Source of the DNA: Anastrepha obliqua
Lineage: Eukaryota; Arthropoda; Insecta; Diptera; Tephritidae
DNA length: 64,000 nt
Direction of reading: 5' to 3'
Assembly: GCF_027943255.1 (NCBI RefSeq)
Contig: NC_072893.1
Location: forward strand, 18,808,001 to 18,872,000
In this document: positions 32,766-44,962 of the stretch, in pieces
Numbering within the stretch: position 1 is the stretch's first letter
Layout of the letters: each line of letters begins with the position of its first letter
The notes under the pieces: generated by a model
Database searches by the model: none
The model's input: only the letters and a program-made list of their open reading frames with translations
Told to the model about the DNA's origin: nothing
Translations under genes and position numbers: made by a program

Positions 32766-32990
32766 CCCTTGCAATATACTGATTGGATGAAGAGGAGTCT
32801 ATGGAACACTTAACCACCAACTGTGAGGCCTTAGGCCACAGACGACACAGAATCCTGGGCTAGTACCTACAATTGCTCCCTCATAAGAAGCTGGTTCGAT
32901 TCATCGGTATACTAAATAATTATAATTAAGTAATTGGCGCACAATAGATCAATCTGGTCGCAGTGCATGAAGGCCATAGCCTAACCCGTA
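32766..32990 (+). pseudogene. LINE C-terminal fragment
   Basis: The plus strand reads a zinc-knuckle-like EEESMEHLTTNCEALGHRRH and then KKLVRFIGILN. This is the same module as in 31745-32400 but a different sequence. Confidence 0.55.
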
Positions 32991-35150
32991 CAACCATTAC
33001 CATTACCTTTACTGATTAGCCTCAATGGAGCGCAATCAATCACACCATGACTATTATATTTAGATATAAAATTTGGTGATTGTTAACTGATAGATTGACA
33101 TATATTCATAAAAATTAAAAAACTAAAAAAAAAATCGTTATATGGATGTGCATTAACGCCAGCAAAAACTAATTGTCAAATTGTTTAATTTACTTCAAAC
33201 TTGCCTTTGAACTTAAAAAATCTTAATGAACTACTTACATATACATTAATTTACCCTCTAAATTTTTAATAAATTTTTTTTTTTTTATGAACATTTTTCG
33301 AATCTTTTTTTTATATTTGGGCAAAGTTTGAAGCTTAGATTTGCCTGAATTTTGTAGGATAATGCGCTAAATTTTCGTAATTATTTTTTAGAAAATCAAT
33401 CAGTTTCGGTTTTCTCAGCGGCCGCTGTCAAACTTATTTCTCATTGGCACGTAGGCGTGGATAAATTTTCACAGAATAAACAAACCATTTGAAGAAGCAC
33501 ATCGAGGGAAGTCCATGAATTTTCCGTATACCGAAATGATGCGTTGTGCGTATGTATGTACACACACATGTGCTTATGTGCATGTGATCAAGGTCAGTGT
33601 CAGCACCGTTACTCGAGCACGCAGACGAGCTGCAGTTGGCATTTAGCCAACTTCCAAGCTGCTTAATGCATTTTTTTCCGGCCACAGTTACTCGCACGTT
33701 TCCTTTCAGTGCAATGGGTGTATGTATGTATGTAGGATATGCATATGTGTATGTATACATTAATGTATATGTACATACATATGTATGTAAGTATACTGGA
33801 GTTTTCCCTCACCATTTAAAAATAAACGGATGCATATAAATAAGTTTGTGTGTATGTGCATGTGGGCATAGCTGAAACCTAAAGTGAGAACCAGCATAGT
33901 ATTCCAACCTTATGCTACCACCAGCATCAAACGCATCACCGCTGTTACACAAACACACACATGGCGGTACTTACATACATACGCTTGGAAAATACATTCG
34001 CTGCCCTTTGCGTCGCTGCTTATTTTTGTTTTCGCCACTGACATTGATGAAGAAAATGCGTCGCTATTTTCGTACTTCAGAACAACACATCGAATAGAGC
34101 GACTTCTACTTGGAAGGGAGTTTTCATACACATAACGGCATACATACATACACACACATCAATTTCATGCTGTATTTACATTGTCTGCCCCCGAGAAGTG
34201 GCAATTGACACGGCGTAAGTCAAATATGCATGTGTGTATGTGTGTATGTATGTATGTATTTGTAAGCGTATGCATTTGGTGCTGGTTATACTTAGAAATG
34301 CAGACGCATTAGCACATTTTCCACTTCCCTTTTGCATGAAAATGCGCCTTACTTCCCGAGCTGAGTAATTGCAGCGACGCCAGTGACGACTTGCTGATGT
34401 TGCATGGCTTAAGGGATGTTTGTCTGTTCTTCAAATCTCAAATACGGAAACATAACAAAGCAATAACGCACCACTAAATCTGGCATAAAATAAAATGCGT
34501 TTTTAAAACAGTAAAGGTACTCTTCTCTCAACGGATGTGTAGAAATAGAAAAAGCTTATTTCTGAAATGGAAATGAGATGAGTTTTCGTACGATATTTTG
34601 AGTGAAAATTAGTACAAAGAATTTTTGTTTGAGTTGGTTTTTGCTTGGCGGCAAGCTAAGTGTACATACATAGATACGAGTATATTCATGTACATATGTG
34701 TGTGTGTGTATGTAAGTATGGATGAATGAATGAATGGGCATATGTAAATAAGTATGTGCATATTTTTATCTCCATATGTGGGTATGTATGTATGCATTTA
34801 TTTATGTGCGAATGCATGGAAGTTTCTTATAGCCTACCATCTCTGCATGGCGTTCTACCCTTGCGTGAAAACAGTTTCAGTAGCACTGGAAATTACATTT
34901 ACACATTTAAGGGATTATCAAATTGCGTATTTGCCTTTGAAATGGCCATTCATAAAATTACAATTTATTATTTGAATCGTCTCTCATCTCTCTATAATCT
35001 TTAAATACTCGCTTTGGCATGAGTTGATGGTTATGACGAATTCGTCTCCACACACATCACAATTAGTGACTCCCGATAGCTGTACTTGCTCGATACTCGA
35101 TGCTTTTTCGAGTTCGATACTTTTTGGTAGAATTTGATATACAAAAACAA
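32991..35150. other. 2.2 kb with GT/ATGT microsatellites and no gene
   Basis: Runs of ATGT/GTGT occur at about 33717-33795, 34228-34262 and 34688-34735. The many short ORFs here are rich in Tyr, Thr, His and Val because they translate these runs. I see no TE wording. Confidence 0.5.
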
Positions 35151-35153
35151 CTA

Positions 35154-35861
35154 TAGGGTGGGCCATGTAAAATTTGGTTTTTGAATCGCCTATAAAAAAA
35201 AAACTAATCAATATTTTTTCAAACTTGTTTTTTTATTTTGAAGATTGAACATTGTCATTTATGAATGAAAAATAATATCGTTCAAATGACTGCGACGACT
35301 GGCTTTACAGTAGGTCATTCGATCAACCCAATTTTTAAGCACGTTTTCGATTGTTTGGGCTCCAATTTCATGAGTGGCAACTTCGATTTCGTGTTTTAAA
35401 GCATCAATCGTCTCTGGATGGTTCGCATAGCATTTGTCCTTAACGGCTCCCCACACAAAATAGTCCAACGGGCTTAAATCACAACTCCGAGGCGGCCAAT
35501 TGATATCGAAATTCAAAAACGATAGCCAAAAGTTCGAGTGTAACTTTGGCAGTGTGAAAAGTTGCACCGTCCCGTTGAAACCAAATGTCGTCCATGTCAT
35601 CCTCTTCAATTTTTGGAAACAAAAACTCGTTGAGCATGTCACGGTAACGCTCGCCATTTACTGTAACCGCGGAAGAAGAAGAAGACTCACCACTTTGGAA
35701 TTAGGTTTTCAATATTTCCCAATTTTGTTCAAGCGTATAGCGTCCCATTTCGTAAATGTCAAACCTTTAGGTAAAGTATGAACACATTTGACATGTCATT
35801 TGTATTACCATTCTCAAAAAAACAGGTGGTTCAAAAAGCAAACGCTATATGGCCCACCCCG
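35154..35861 (-). mobile_element. short DD41D-type derivative with TIRs
   Basis: TAGGGTGGGCCATGTAAA (35154) and CGGGGTGGGCCATATAGCG (other strand, from 35861) are flanked by TA at 35152-35153 and 35862-35863. The minus strand keeps the C-terminal third of a transposase: QRDGATFHTAKVTLELLA with the second Asp, INWPPRSCDLSPLDYFVWG with the third, and an end HLNDIIFHS. This wording matches the DD41D group, and the N-terminal two-thirds have been lost. At 708 bp it is MITE-sized. Confidence 0.8.
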
Positions 35862-35863
35862 TA

Positions 35864-37062
35864 TATCGAATGCTCCTTAAGAGACGAGCAAGCTGGGTTT
35901 CGCCCTCACCGAAGCTGTGCTGACCAAACGTACACACTTCGGATTATAGTAGAACAATCAGTTGAGCGGCGCTCCCGGCTTTACATGCTGTTCGTAGACG
36001 TTAAGAAAACGTTCAACACTATCAAACGAGACGTAATATGGCTGTCACTGAGTAGAAAGGGAGTTCCCGCCAAGATAATTCGCCTCATCAAAGCCCTCGA
36101 CGAGAACTTCGAACTGGCAGTGCTTCACAAAGGCGATATCAGCAATCCATTCACTACCAACGGAGGCGTAAGGCAAGGTTCTCCCCTGTCGCGCCTTCTC
36201 TCCGCCATCGTCCTTGATGACGTCAGGAGCCAACTGACCCTGCACAAAAAAGGCATCGTATGGAGTTTCACCAGACATCTTGAGGAGCTGGACTTTGCCG
36301 ATGACATCTGCCTCCTCTCTCACAAACTCTCTGACATGCAAGCGAAGGCGGACAAACTAGTCGCGCTGTCACGCACTGTCGGACTGGAGGTCCACACCGC
36401 CAAGCCCAACGCCATGAGAGTTAACCACAATAACGCAAGATAGATATTGGTTGACGGATGCCCGGTGGAATTCGTCGAGAGCTTCTGCTAACTCGGCTGC
36501 ATCATCACGACAGATGGTGGAGCAGATGAAGATGTCAACTATAGGCTAAACAAAGCAAGGGCGCCATTCGGGCAAATGCATACAGTATGGGGGAGTTCGC
36601 AAATCTCCAGGCGCACTAAACTACGAATATTCGGCTCATGCGTGAGGTCCGTATTGTTGTACGGAAGCAAAACATGGCTGGTCTCTAACACCATCACACC
36701 TACAATTCTTCTTCAACAAATGCCTCCGCATCATCTGCAGAATATTCCTGCCAAACATCATCAGTAACGAGACGCTGTGGAGATCAACGAATGAGCAGCT
36801 GATTCTATGGCAAATCAAACGCAGAAAGTGGCGATGGATAGGTCACACATTGAGAAAACCCCCAGATAGCATCACGACAATGGCACTGAACTGGCGGGTT
36901 CCAGGGAGCCGAGGTCCCGGTCGACCAAAAAACACTTGGAGAAGGTCGATGCTGCGCGAACTAGCAGATGCCGACATCTCATGGGACGGTGCAAAAACAA
37001 CAGCACAGAACCGTGTACGAGGGAAGAGTCTTATCGAGGCCCTATGCTCCCAAGAGGAGTGA
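35864..37062 (+). pseudogene. RTE-type LINE, 3' half
   Basis: The plus strand reads RDEQAGFRPHRSCADQ, LFVDVKKTFNTIKRDVIW (first Asp block, F-N where F-D is usual), GGVRQGSPLS (about 36165), LDFADDICLLSH (catalytic ADD, about 36290), a connecting stretch with ILLYGSKTW (about 36650), and GSRGPGRPKNTWRRSM, ending LIEALCSQEE and TGA at 37060-37062. The block set is that of RTE-clade LINEs. A stop at about 36441 and a frameshift near 36700 break it. The 5' half, with the endonuclease, is absent: the sequence starts at the edge of the DD41D derivative. Confidence 0.82.
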
Positions 37063-37346
37063 ACAAGGGGAAAACACAATGTGTATGTACTCAATAAAAA
37101 ATGAATTAAATCTAATTATAATTTTTTTTTTTTTGGTAGGGGAGATAGGTCGTCTACGACGTTGACTGGAGTGACCACTACAACAATCCCTCCTCCTCTT
37201 CTGGGCAGGCTACCTTCCCGCAACTACTTTCTGCATTACTTCGGGAGGGCTTAGAGCAGCGCCCATAAAGGACCAATTCTACTCACCCACGTCTGGGCCC
37301 ACCGTGTTTGTAGCCAATCTAATTGTTATAAATGCAAATAATTTAA
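37063..37346. other. short unassigned stretch after LINE end
   Basis: It holds a T-run at about 37120-37135 and then GC-richer sequence with no recognised feature. Confidence 0.35.
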
Positions 37347-37613
37347 TTAGTACCATATTGGACCTCCCATTATCTCTGATACTGCCCTCAACCGATTTTG
37401 CATGGAAGAAATTTTTTTATTTTTTAGTTTTTTTATAGTTTTCTTATGGAAATTATTTGGTTCAATTTGCGCTTCAGGCTTTCCTTCAGTTCCAGTTTGT
37501 TGGTAAATGTTGCATAAATGTTCTAAATGGCGATCAGGAATAGCCATATCATATCTATATGGAATGTGTGTTTGAGGTCGTTTTTCTGTTAGAATTATTG
37601 TACCATTCGCCAC
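37347..37613 (-). CDS. unidentified 88-codon ORF, not TE-like by eye
   Basis: I do not recognise this. The open frame reads from ANGTIILTEKRPQTHIPYRY through a basic, polar stretch (EPNNFHKKTIKKLKNKKISS) to GGPIWY and TAA. It has no membrane segment and no catalytic motif of any transposase or RT that I know. Just upstream on this strand is a TTTGAG sequence that could act as a splice acceptor, so it might be a last exon or the end of a processed copy. Lys and Asn richness may also be just AT-rich chance sequence, but Pro, His, Arg and Gln are well represented, which argues a little for real coding. The start is simply the first Met. Confidence 0.3.
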   Translation of the reverse strand: MANGTIILTEKRPQTHIPYRYDMAIPDRHLEHLCNIYQQTGTEGKPEAQIEPNNFHKKTIKKLKNKKISSMQNRLRAVSEIMGGPIWY

Positions 37614-37845
37614 TCAAACCCAATTTGCTTCCCAATTTGCGGCTTTTAGCCTATCACAATTTAAGACCGCGCACTTCATTAATTAAATTAAACAAAATAA
37701 AATTATGCACTTTCGCATGTTCTGTTCACCATATTCATAAACAAACAAAATAAAAAAGACTGACGTCATAAAAATGTTTTTGATGGCGCCATCCTTTTAA
37801 GCGTTGAAATTGAATTTCCAGTGAAAACTTGGTTCAGTGGAAGCT
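37614..37845. other. short unassigned stretch
   Basis: Nothing that I can support. Confidence 0.3.
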
Positions 37846-37849
37846 AAGT

Positions 37850-38940
37850 TATGCGTCTAAAGTGTCAGTATGTTTGTGTCATCCGTAAAAACATCAGTTT
37901 CGAACAAAGAGCTAATATCAAATTTTGTTTTAAAATCGGTAAAACTTTTAACGAAACTTTTGAATTGATGGAAAAAGTTTATGCCGATGATTGTCTACCT
38001 CGAGCCAGAGTTCATGAGTGGTTCACACGTTTCACGTGCGTTTCGGTTGTGAGGCCATAAATGGCGATGAACAAAATCAGTAATCACCGAAAACTCCATC
38101 GAAATTGTTCGTACATTTATCAAAAATTAAGCGAAATTATCTTTGAAATTGATGGAATCGGAGTTTAGTATCTTCAAAACTTCGATTTATCGCATTTTAA
38201 CTGATCATTTGGCCTAACGAAAAGTCTGTGCACGTTTCATTATGCACAAGTTAACGGAGCACCAAAAATAGCTCGGAATTCGACATTCGAAAGACCTCAT
38301 TGAAGAGGCGAGAAAACACGAGAACTTCCTTTACAACATTGTAACTGCTGATGAAACGTGGTGCTTTCAATATGAACTTGAAACTAAGCGTCAAAGTGCC
38401 GAATGGAAGGCCACATGCGAGCCACCACCCAAAAAATCGCGTTTGGAGAAGTCAAAAATCAAATCGATGCTCATTTGTTTTTACGATGCCAGAGGAATTT
38501 TCCATAAGGAATTCATGCCAACGGGCCAAACCGTCAATACAATTTTCTATCTTGGCGTTTTGAAGCGTTTCTGGCATCGCATTCGTCGAATTCACCCTGA
38601 ATACAGCGAAGGAGGAAACTGGCGCTTATTGCATGATAATGCACCGTCTCATCGATCCACTCTTATGACTGGTTTTTTGATTAGAAATGGCATTTCAACC
38701 ATCAATCAGTCATCGTATTCGCCTGATATGGCTCCCTGTGACTTCTAACCATTCTGAAAATTGCATTTGGCCATGAGACGAAAGTGTTTTGCGCCCGTAG
38801 AGGCCATCCAAAAGGCTTGCACCGACATCCTGAAGGACATTCCATTCAATGACCTGAAAAACTCTTTCGAAAAGCTTTTAGATCGCGCAAAACAGTGTGT
38901 CGAGGTCAGAGGGGACTATGAATATGTAAACTCGAAATGA
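37850..38940 (+). pseudogene. DD34D mariner transposase relic
   Basis: The plus strand reads ISFEQRANIKFCFKIGKTFN and ELMEKVYADDCLPRARVHEWF (HTH), then in a second frame NIVTADETWCFQYELETKRQ (first Asp), and KSMLICFYDARGIFHKEFMP, LLHDNAPSHRS (second Asp, about 38633) and YSPDMAPCDF (third Asp, 34 residues on). A TAA then follows at 38746 where Trp or Leu is usual, and the C-terminus continues to NSK and TGA at 38938. There are at least one frameshift and two stops. I found no convincing TIR pair. Confidence 0.78.
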
Positions 38941-40379
38941 CCAGAGCTAAGCTCCTGTTGTTTCTATTTTAGCTCACTCTTGTTTTTTTTGGACTTCTCC
39001 TTGTATGTATATAAAATAAAAGAAGTAAGTATTCAGTCCTCTACGAAAGGTTTTTCTGAAACCGAAAACTTTAAAAAAACTGAAAAGACACCGCCCATCA
39101 GTAAATATTTAGAGAAATTACTTTCGCGTACCTCAGTTGGCGAGGATGATTTTTTTGCTTAGCATTTTATCCTCAATGTTGGTGTATTTCCCTTTGAAAA
39201 ATTTAAACAAAGCATAAAAACGAATGTCCTCTCAGTAATAAAAATTAAAAAAAGTTTGCCTGATTTTTATAACTTAAATTTTTCACTCGATACTCGTATA
39301 TGTATAAGCGATACTTTTACCGATATTTATTCAGTGCGAGATACTTTGCTCCAATAACAGAAACAAGTAAAAATGGTACCAAGCGATCCTTAATCACTTC
39401 AATCAGACATTATTTTCAAATAGCCAGAAAGGTTAAAAGTGAAATAAAGCCAGGATTTTCAGACAGTCTGAATTATGTTTTGTATACTTGAACGTCGTTT
39501 GACTGCATTGGTAGGAAAAAACAAAGCGGATTATCTAAATGTGCATTTTCGACCGATGTCAAAATGGATGTGTGCCGTCTCTCGGCCGAAACAATCCTGT
39601 TTCAGACCGTCTGAAGACTATAAGCGGAGAATCAGGTTCATTGAATTTCTCGATGCGTCAGGATTTATATGATCTGTATACCAGAAGTAAATCATTCGCT
39701 GGCACATAAACGAGTTCTTTAAAAATGTGTTGTAATGAATTGTTCGTTTCCTCAAGGTTCCTTATATCGAAATTCCACTGTAAACATATAGAACTTTTTT
39801 TCCTTTATTTTTACATTCAGAAAGTTGCTTAAAAATGCAAACGTGAAATTTAAAATAAATAATCAATTCAACAATCAAAGTTTTTATTATTTATGTCTGC
39901 GTGTGTATGTGTGAACGTATGTTTGTATGTATGTTTGAATGTTTTTCACGTATTAAGTACGGTAGCCAAGCAAACGCCTATTTTGTTTTTTGTTTTTTTA
40001 TTAGTTTCACGAAAAAGTTCTTGACCCTAACGGTCAAGTACAATTAGCCGAGACAACACTACGGCAAAACGATCGTCAGCGCTAATCAGCCGCACACTCA
40101 TGCACACATACATATATACATATTTATTAGCTCTGTTGATTTTCGCTGTCCCAATATGTGGTAGAAAACTATTCCAGAGATTAATGAGTATAAAAGTGTG
40201 TGAAGAGTGAGATTTAAGATTTACTCAAATTAAATTAACTCAATTTATTTATTTTCTTTTTTGCCGAGACAACTGGCTAGTCCAGCACTCAAACACAATT
40301 AAGTCCATTGTACTGCACTCGGATTCCCTTTTTAATTTTTTTTAAATCTACCCGACCTCCGAAGAAATCTGAGTAGGTC
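38941..40379. other. 1.4 kb without recognisable genes
   Basis: Includes a GTATGTTTGTATG-type run near 39905-39935. The open frames at 39300-39672 have no family I know. Confidence 0.4.
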
Positions 40380-40600
40380 CTGTAGTACCAAGGAGCCAAG
40401 AAGGTCGCTCTTTGTCACATCAGTGCCAAATACCGCAAGCCTGATTCAAGGGAAAGCCGAGCAGACGTACAGAAAGTAGTCCGCCGTCTCAACCTTCTCT
40501 CCACATGCTGGGCAGAGTGCACTGCCTGAGATACCGATCCTTTCCATGTACTTCGCCCATAATAAATCCAACCAGCTGTCTACAGTCCCCTCTGCTTAGT
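40380..40600 (-). pseudogene. LINE 3' fragment
   Basis: The minus strand reads GLQTAGWIYYGRSTWKG and then ALHSAQHVERRLRRRTTFC and ARLSLNQACGIWH. The wording is familiar from the 3' ends of insect LINEs with a C-x-C-type tail, but the fragment is short and the family uncertain. Confidence 0.4.
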
Positions 40601-41480
40601 AACAAAAGGAACTGCGACAGTTGGTCGAACATGACAGGTTTGTCCATCTACAGCCTATCTCAGCCTGCCAAGTTCACTTATGGGTTAGAGTTTGCTAACC
40701 GTGACTTTGATGGCTGCAGAAGAGAGTGGCAGAACAGGCTCCGGGCCAAGGAAGTTGACCTCAGTTTATTAACGCAGGACTTCTATGTAGAAGGCTGTCA
40801 TACGATCTTGAAATAATACGAAAATATCTCTCAATAATAAATGTAGGCCATTCGATTCACTCAACCCAAGCCACCATACAACTAGTCCGTACTGGCAAAT
40901 AAGTTTTCCGACCACTGTAAAGTTCCCTCACCAAATCTTGGGCCCTTACATACAGCTGTGAACATGAGAATAGCAGCAACAGTTAAACAATTATTTTGAG
41001 GTCATTAATTTTTTTCCTATAAATCATAGAAAAGACAATTTCAATACCAAATATCCACGAAGAGTTAAGCATCCGTTGTGCACCCGGATCGGGGCAGACT
41101 GGTTTTTTCGGCTTTGGGCTTGAATTTAACATTTTTCTATTAAAGCTAAGAACTTGAACTTCCAGGTAGCTTCCTAAAATATACTTTTCTAGCAATTTGT
41201 GGATATAACCTTTTAAAAAGGATACTCGAACAGGATGAAAAAAGGGCAGACTCGGATGCCCAATTGAAGGTTTTAAAAAAGGTGTCCAACGGAGAGTCAA
41301 GGGATCTCAGATGTGTAGAGTTCATCTAAATAAGTCTGGCAACTACGTAAATAACGGTTCTTTATTGGTGTCGTTACGTTTTTAAGTTCATCACTTTAAA
41401 TTGAAATAAAGCAACGAAAATTCAAATTAAAATTGAAAATTCAATCTTTATTATTTTTTTTTTGGAACTATTCATGACAT
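40601..41480. other. unassigned stretch
   Basis: I see no motif. A Ser/Arg-rich frame at 40505-40816 is not recognised. Confidence 0.35.
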
Positions 41481-42624
41481 TTATTTTTTTAAGATAATCC
41501 CTTTCAAATATTGGCAACAATTGCGCCGTAATTTGGCTATCCGTAAGCACCAATTTTGAATAACTCGCGACTCGCTGGAGAACTTCGGTCGGTGTCTCGT
41601 GAATAACTTTCGTAGTGTTGGCTTCCAATGCCTCAATCGAGTTAATGCTGGTTTATCCACAAAACATTTAGACTTTACATACCCCCACAAATAAAAGTCA
41701 AAAGTCCAAAGGTGTGATAGCACACGATCTTGCTGACCAATCCACTGTTCCACTGGTACGAGACGAGAGATAAATTCCTCACCGAAACGACGACGCAGTA
41801 AATCCATTATTTCAAGGATTGCATGGTAAGCAGCGCCATTCGCCGTCTTGTTGGAACCAAATGTTGAATGTTGTGGAGATCACGGGCTTCAGTTTTCGGC
41901 ATCAAAAAGTCGTTTATCATGGCGCGATAGCTTTCACCATTCATTGATACACTAGCGCCAGCCTCATCTTTGAAGAAATATGGACTGACGATTCCTGCAG
42001 CCCAAAGGCCGCACCAAACACTTGTTTTCCATAGATATAATGGCTGTTCTTGAATGTCTTCGGGTTGCTCTTCAGCCCAATTACGGCTATTTTGCTTATT
42101 GACGTAGCCATTAAGCCAAAAGTGGGTCTCAGCGCCGAACAAAATTCGAGTACCAATCGGATCTTCGGACCATCGGATCTTCGGCGAGTTTTTCAAGAGC
42201 CCAGTACTGTAGTTATGACGCTTTGGAAGATTGGCTTCAAATCCTAAACCAGCTGGATTTTATATACTTTCAAACCAAGATCTTTGCGTAAAATCGCCCA
42301 AATAGTGCCTTATGGCCATAGGCCAAATTCTCAAGATCGGCGCCGAATCGATTCTTCCAGGTCTTTGGCAAAACTCTCATTTACAGCCGGAATATTCCCT
42401 TCACTTCGGGCTGTACGTAGTCCAATCGGTCGAGTATCATCCAATAATGTAAAATTATTCTCAATTTTTCCGATGGTTTGCCGAATAGTGCATTAGGTAG
42501 GACGGGTATGTACACCACAAGTTGGCCTAAGCGCGCGATGAACACTTTTCACAGAACGTCGGTTTTTGTAGAACAATTTTACGATTTGTAAACATTGTTG
42601 TGGAGGAGTCGTAAGCCTTTCCAT
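41481..42624 (-). pseudogene. DD41D-type transposase pseudogene
   Basis: From the Met at 42624 the minus strand reads HTH pieces (VKSVHRALRPTCGVHTRPT, RTARSEGNIPAVNESFAKD), AILRKDLGLKVYKIQL, then FGAETHFWLNGYVNKQN, where the first catalytic Asp is replaced (usual D-E-A-H, here G-A-E-T-H), VWCGLWAAGI and RAMINDFLMPK. After a frameshift it continues MDLLRRRFGEEFISRLV and TFDFYLWGYVKSK to IILKK and TAA. The layout and the W-G-Y-x-K-S-K wording match the DD41D group. It is clearly dead. I found no TIR pair. Confidence 0.78.
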
Positions 42625-42985
42625 GATGAAATGTCAATGAATATTGAAAAAAATTGTGTACTTTTATTTAGTTTGACAGTAATCACGCGTGGTCTGTCTG
42701 TGGAAAAAGTACCTCTAATCTGATCCCCCCATATAATGTTTGCAATTTTAATCCAACAAAGCAAATGGTTACTGTTTTTTTCGGAAAATCTAGCCATGTC
42801 GCAACTATAACACTAGAGAAACTTAAAACAACCAATTTTAAGCAGTATTAAGGAAAACCAACCGCCGCAGACGAACCATCCTTCATCAAAATAATGTAAG
42901 CTTATTGTTCTTGTTGTATCAGCATAAATATTCTCCATACATGCACGGTGAATGTTGCTGGAGTAGCAGTCTTTTGGGGGATATA
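42625..42985. other. short unassigned stretch
   Basis: Nothing that I can support. Confidence 0.3.
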
Positions 42986-44264
42986 TTGGATATGGGAATA
43001 AGTTTCCGCCCAAGAGGTGGCGCTGTTGATAATTTTTTTGTGTTCGCTCTAGAAATATACTAGTGACTTGAAGGTGTATATGTGAGGTCTTGATCGCAGT
43101 AGTTGACATTCGTTTGAAGCGTAAAGATCCTTTTTTATCTGACGTCAAAAATGTCTGCGTTCGTCCCGACAAACAGCTTTTGCGGGAAGTCATGCTTCAT
43201 TGTTACCTTTTCAAGAAATGTGCAGCTGAAACATGTCTATATTTACGGTAATCACGCTCCATAAAAAGTACAACTTGTAAAGAGTGGTTTCGCTGCTTCC
43301 AAAGTGGCAATTTCGACGTGAGTGATAAAGATCGAACGAGCGAAGAGGCACCAAAAAAATTCGAAGATACTTAACTATAACAATTATTGGATGAAGACGT
43401 ATGTCGAACCCTTCATAATATATCTACAGATTTGGATGTTGACAGATCCACTATCAGTAAACGCTTGCACGCGATGGGAATGGTCCAGAAAGCAGGTAAC
43501 TGGGTGCCCCATCAATTGAAAGAAAGGGATAACGAGAGACATTGGATGACGTGTGAGATGCTTCTTGAACGGCAGAAAGGCAGAAAAGAAAAGGTTATCT
43601 GCATCGCATCGTCACTGGCAATGAAAAATTGCTGTATTACGATAACCGTAAGCGTCGAAAATGTTGGAGCCTGCCAGATGAACCAGGTCCACCGACAGCG
43701 AAAAAAATATTCATGCTTCAAAGGTTATGTTGTGCATTTGGTGGGATTAGTGAGATCAGAAGGATGTCATCTATTATGAACTCCTTAAACCATCTTAAAC
43801 CATCACTGGCGATCGTTACCGACTGCAGCTAATGTGTTCAAATCAAGCTCTCAAAGAAAATCGGCCGGAATAAGACGGTCGACAGACAAATTGATTTTGC
43901 TGCAGGACAACGCCAGGCCACACGTTGCTAAATGGGTCCAGAGATATTTAGAGGGACGGAATTTGGAAATCTCGCCCCACCCGCCCAATTCCCCAGGCAT
44001 TGCACCCTCGGATTACCATCTGCTCTGATCGATGCAGTCAGCCCTTATTGGAGAGCGGTTCACTTCTTACGAGAGCATCGCAAACTGTCTCAATGAATGG
44101 ATTAAGTCAAAAGAACTCGAATTTTTCGTCAGAGGAATCCGTATGCTGGCTGAAATATGGAGTCAAGTTGTAGCTTCCAATGGCACATACAATTTATTAT
44201 TTAATTGTTTAAATAATTCGCAACTTTGGCTAAGAAATGACGGAAACTTATTCCCATACCCGAT
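42986..44264 (+). mobile_element. mellifera-type mariner relic with TIRs
   Basis: TTGGATATGGGAATAAGTTT (42986) and ATCGGGTATGGGAATAAGTT (other strand, from 44264) are flanked by TA at 42984-42985 and 44265-44266. The plus-strand transposase has an HTH (LHNISTDLDVDRSTISKRLH), GNWVPHQLKERD, a HRIVTGNEKLLYYDN block where the first Asp is now Asn, LLQDNARPHVAKWVQ (second Asp) and NSPGIAPSDYHLL (third Asp). There are several frameshifts. Confidence 0.85.
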
Positions 44265-44266
44265 TA

Positions 44267-44560
44267 ATCCAAGTCGTTCCGGTAACGTAGAACAGACTGT
44301 CGTGGGAACGAACAATGCGAGCTCTCACGTATCGGCTTATACAAGAGAGTTCTTGAGCACTCAAAAGATCGAATTAATGAATTATCCACTTTACAACCCT
44401 AAATGAATGAATTCTCTTTGTTCCTGATCATCAAAGATAAATTGCGAGCTCCACATTTTGCAATGCTTGAAGAAGCTGTTGAGGCCCTGAAACAGCTCGT
44501 TTTGGAGTTGTCCACTTCTGAGTGGCAAAAGTGATTTGAAAATTGAAGAAGAAGCACAAC
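44267..44560 (+). pseudogene. mariner C-terminal fragment of another family
   Basis: The plus strand reads NNASSHVSAYTREFLSTQ (second Asp replaced by Asn), ELMNYPLYNP, then in the next frame FLIIKDKLRAPHFAMLEEAV and LKQLVLELSTSEWQK. It starts right at the TA of the element above, so that element may have inserted in or next to it. Confidence 0.65.
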
Positions 44561-44962
44561 CACGTACGACACAATTTATTTGCCATGTATTTTATTTTAA
44601 ATTTGGACCCCCTCTACAAATATTTTCTGTATCCGTCTCTGCTGGTGGACTTATACTTCTTCTATAGCAGCGTCGCGCTCGTTGTTTAGTAGCCGCTCCT
44701 CGTACTGAAACTGCATGAAATGTTTCGCAGCTTCTAATAAATGGATTTAATTTCGTAACAAAGATCTGTGAAAAAAACATAGGTTTTCAATTCATTAATA
44801 ACACGGTGCTACAAAATAAAAAAAAATCGAAAGAACTCTTTAAGTGACATAGTGCACGTTTTAGGTCAATACAAAACTGTGTTTAGAAAATTCAAAACAC
44901 CCTCAAATTTTTTATTTATTGTCAAAAAACCGATTTATGGTATTTTTGATGAAGTAAAAATA

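Noticed and set aside
33434..34975. Many small ORFs rich in Tyr, Thr, His and Val
   Set aside because: They translate ATGT/GTGT microsatellites.
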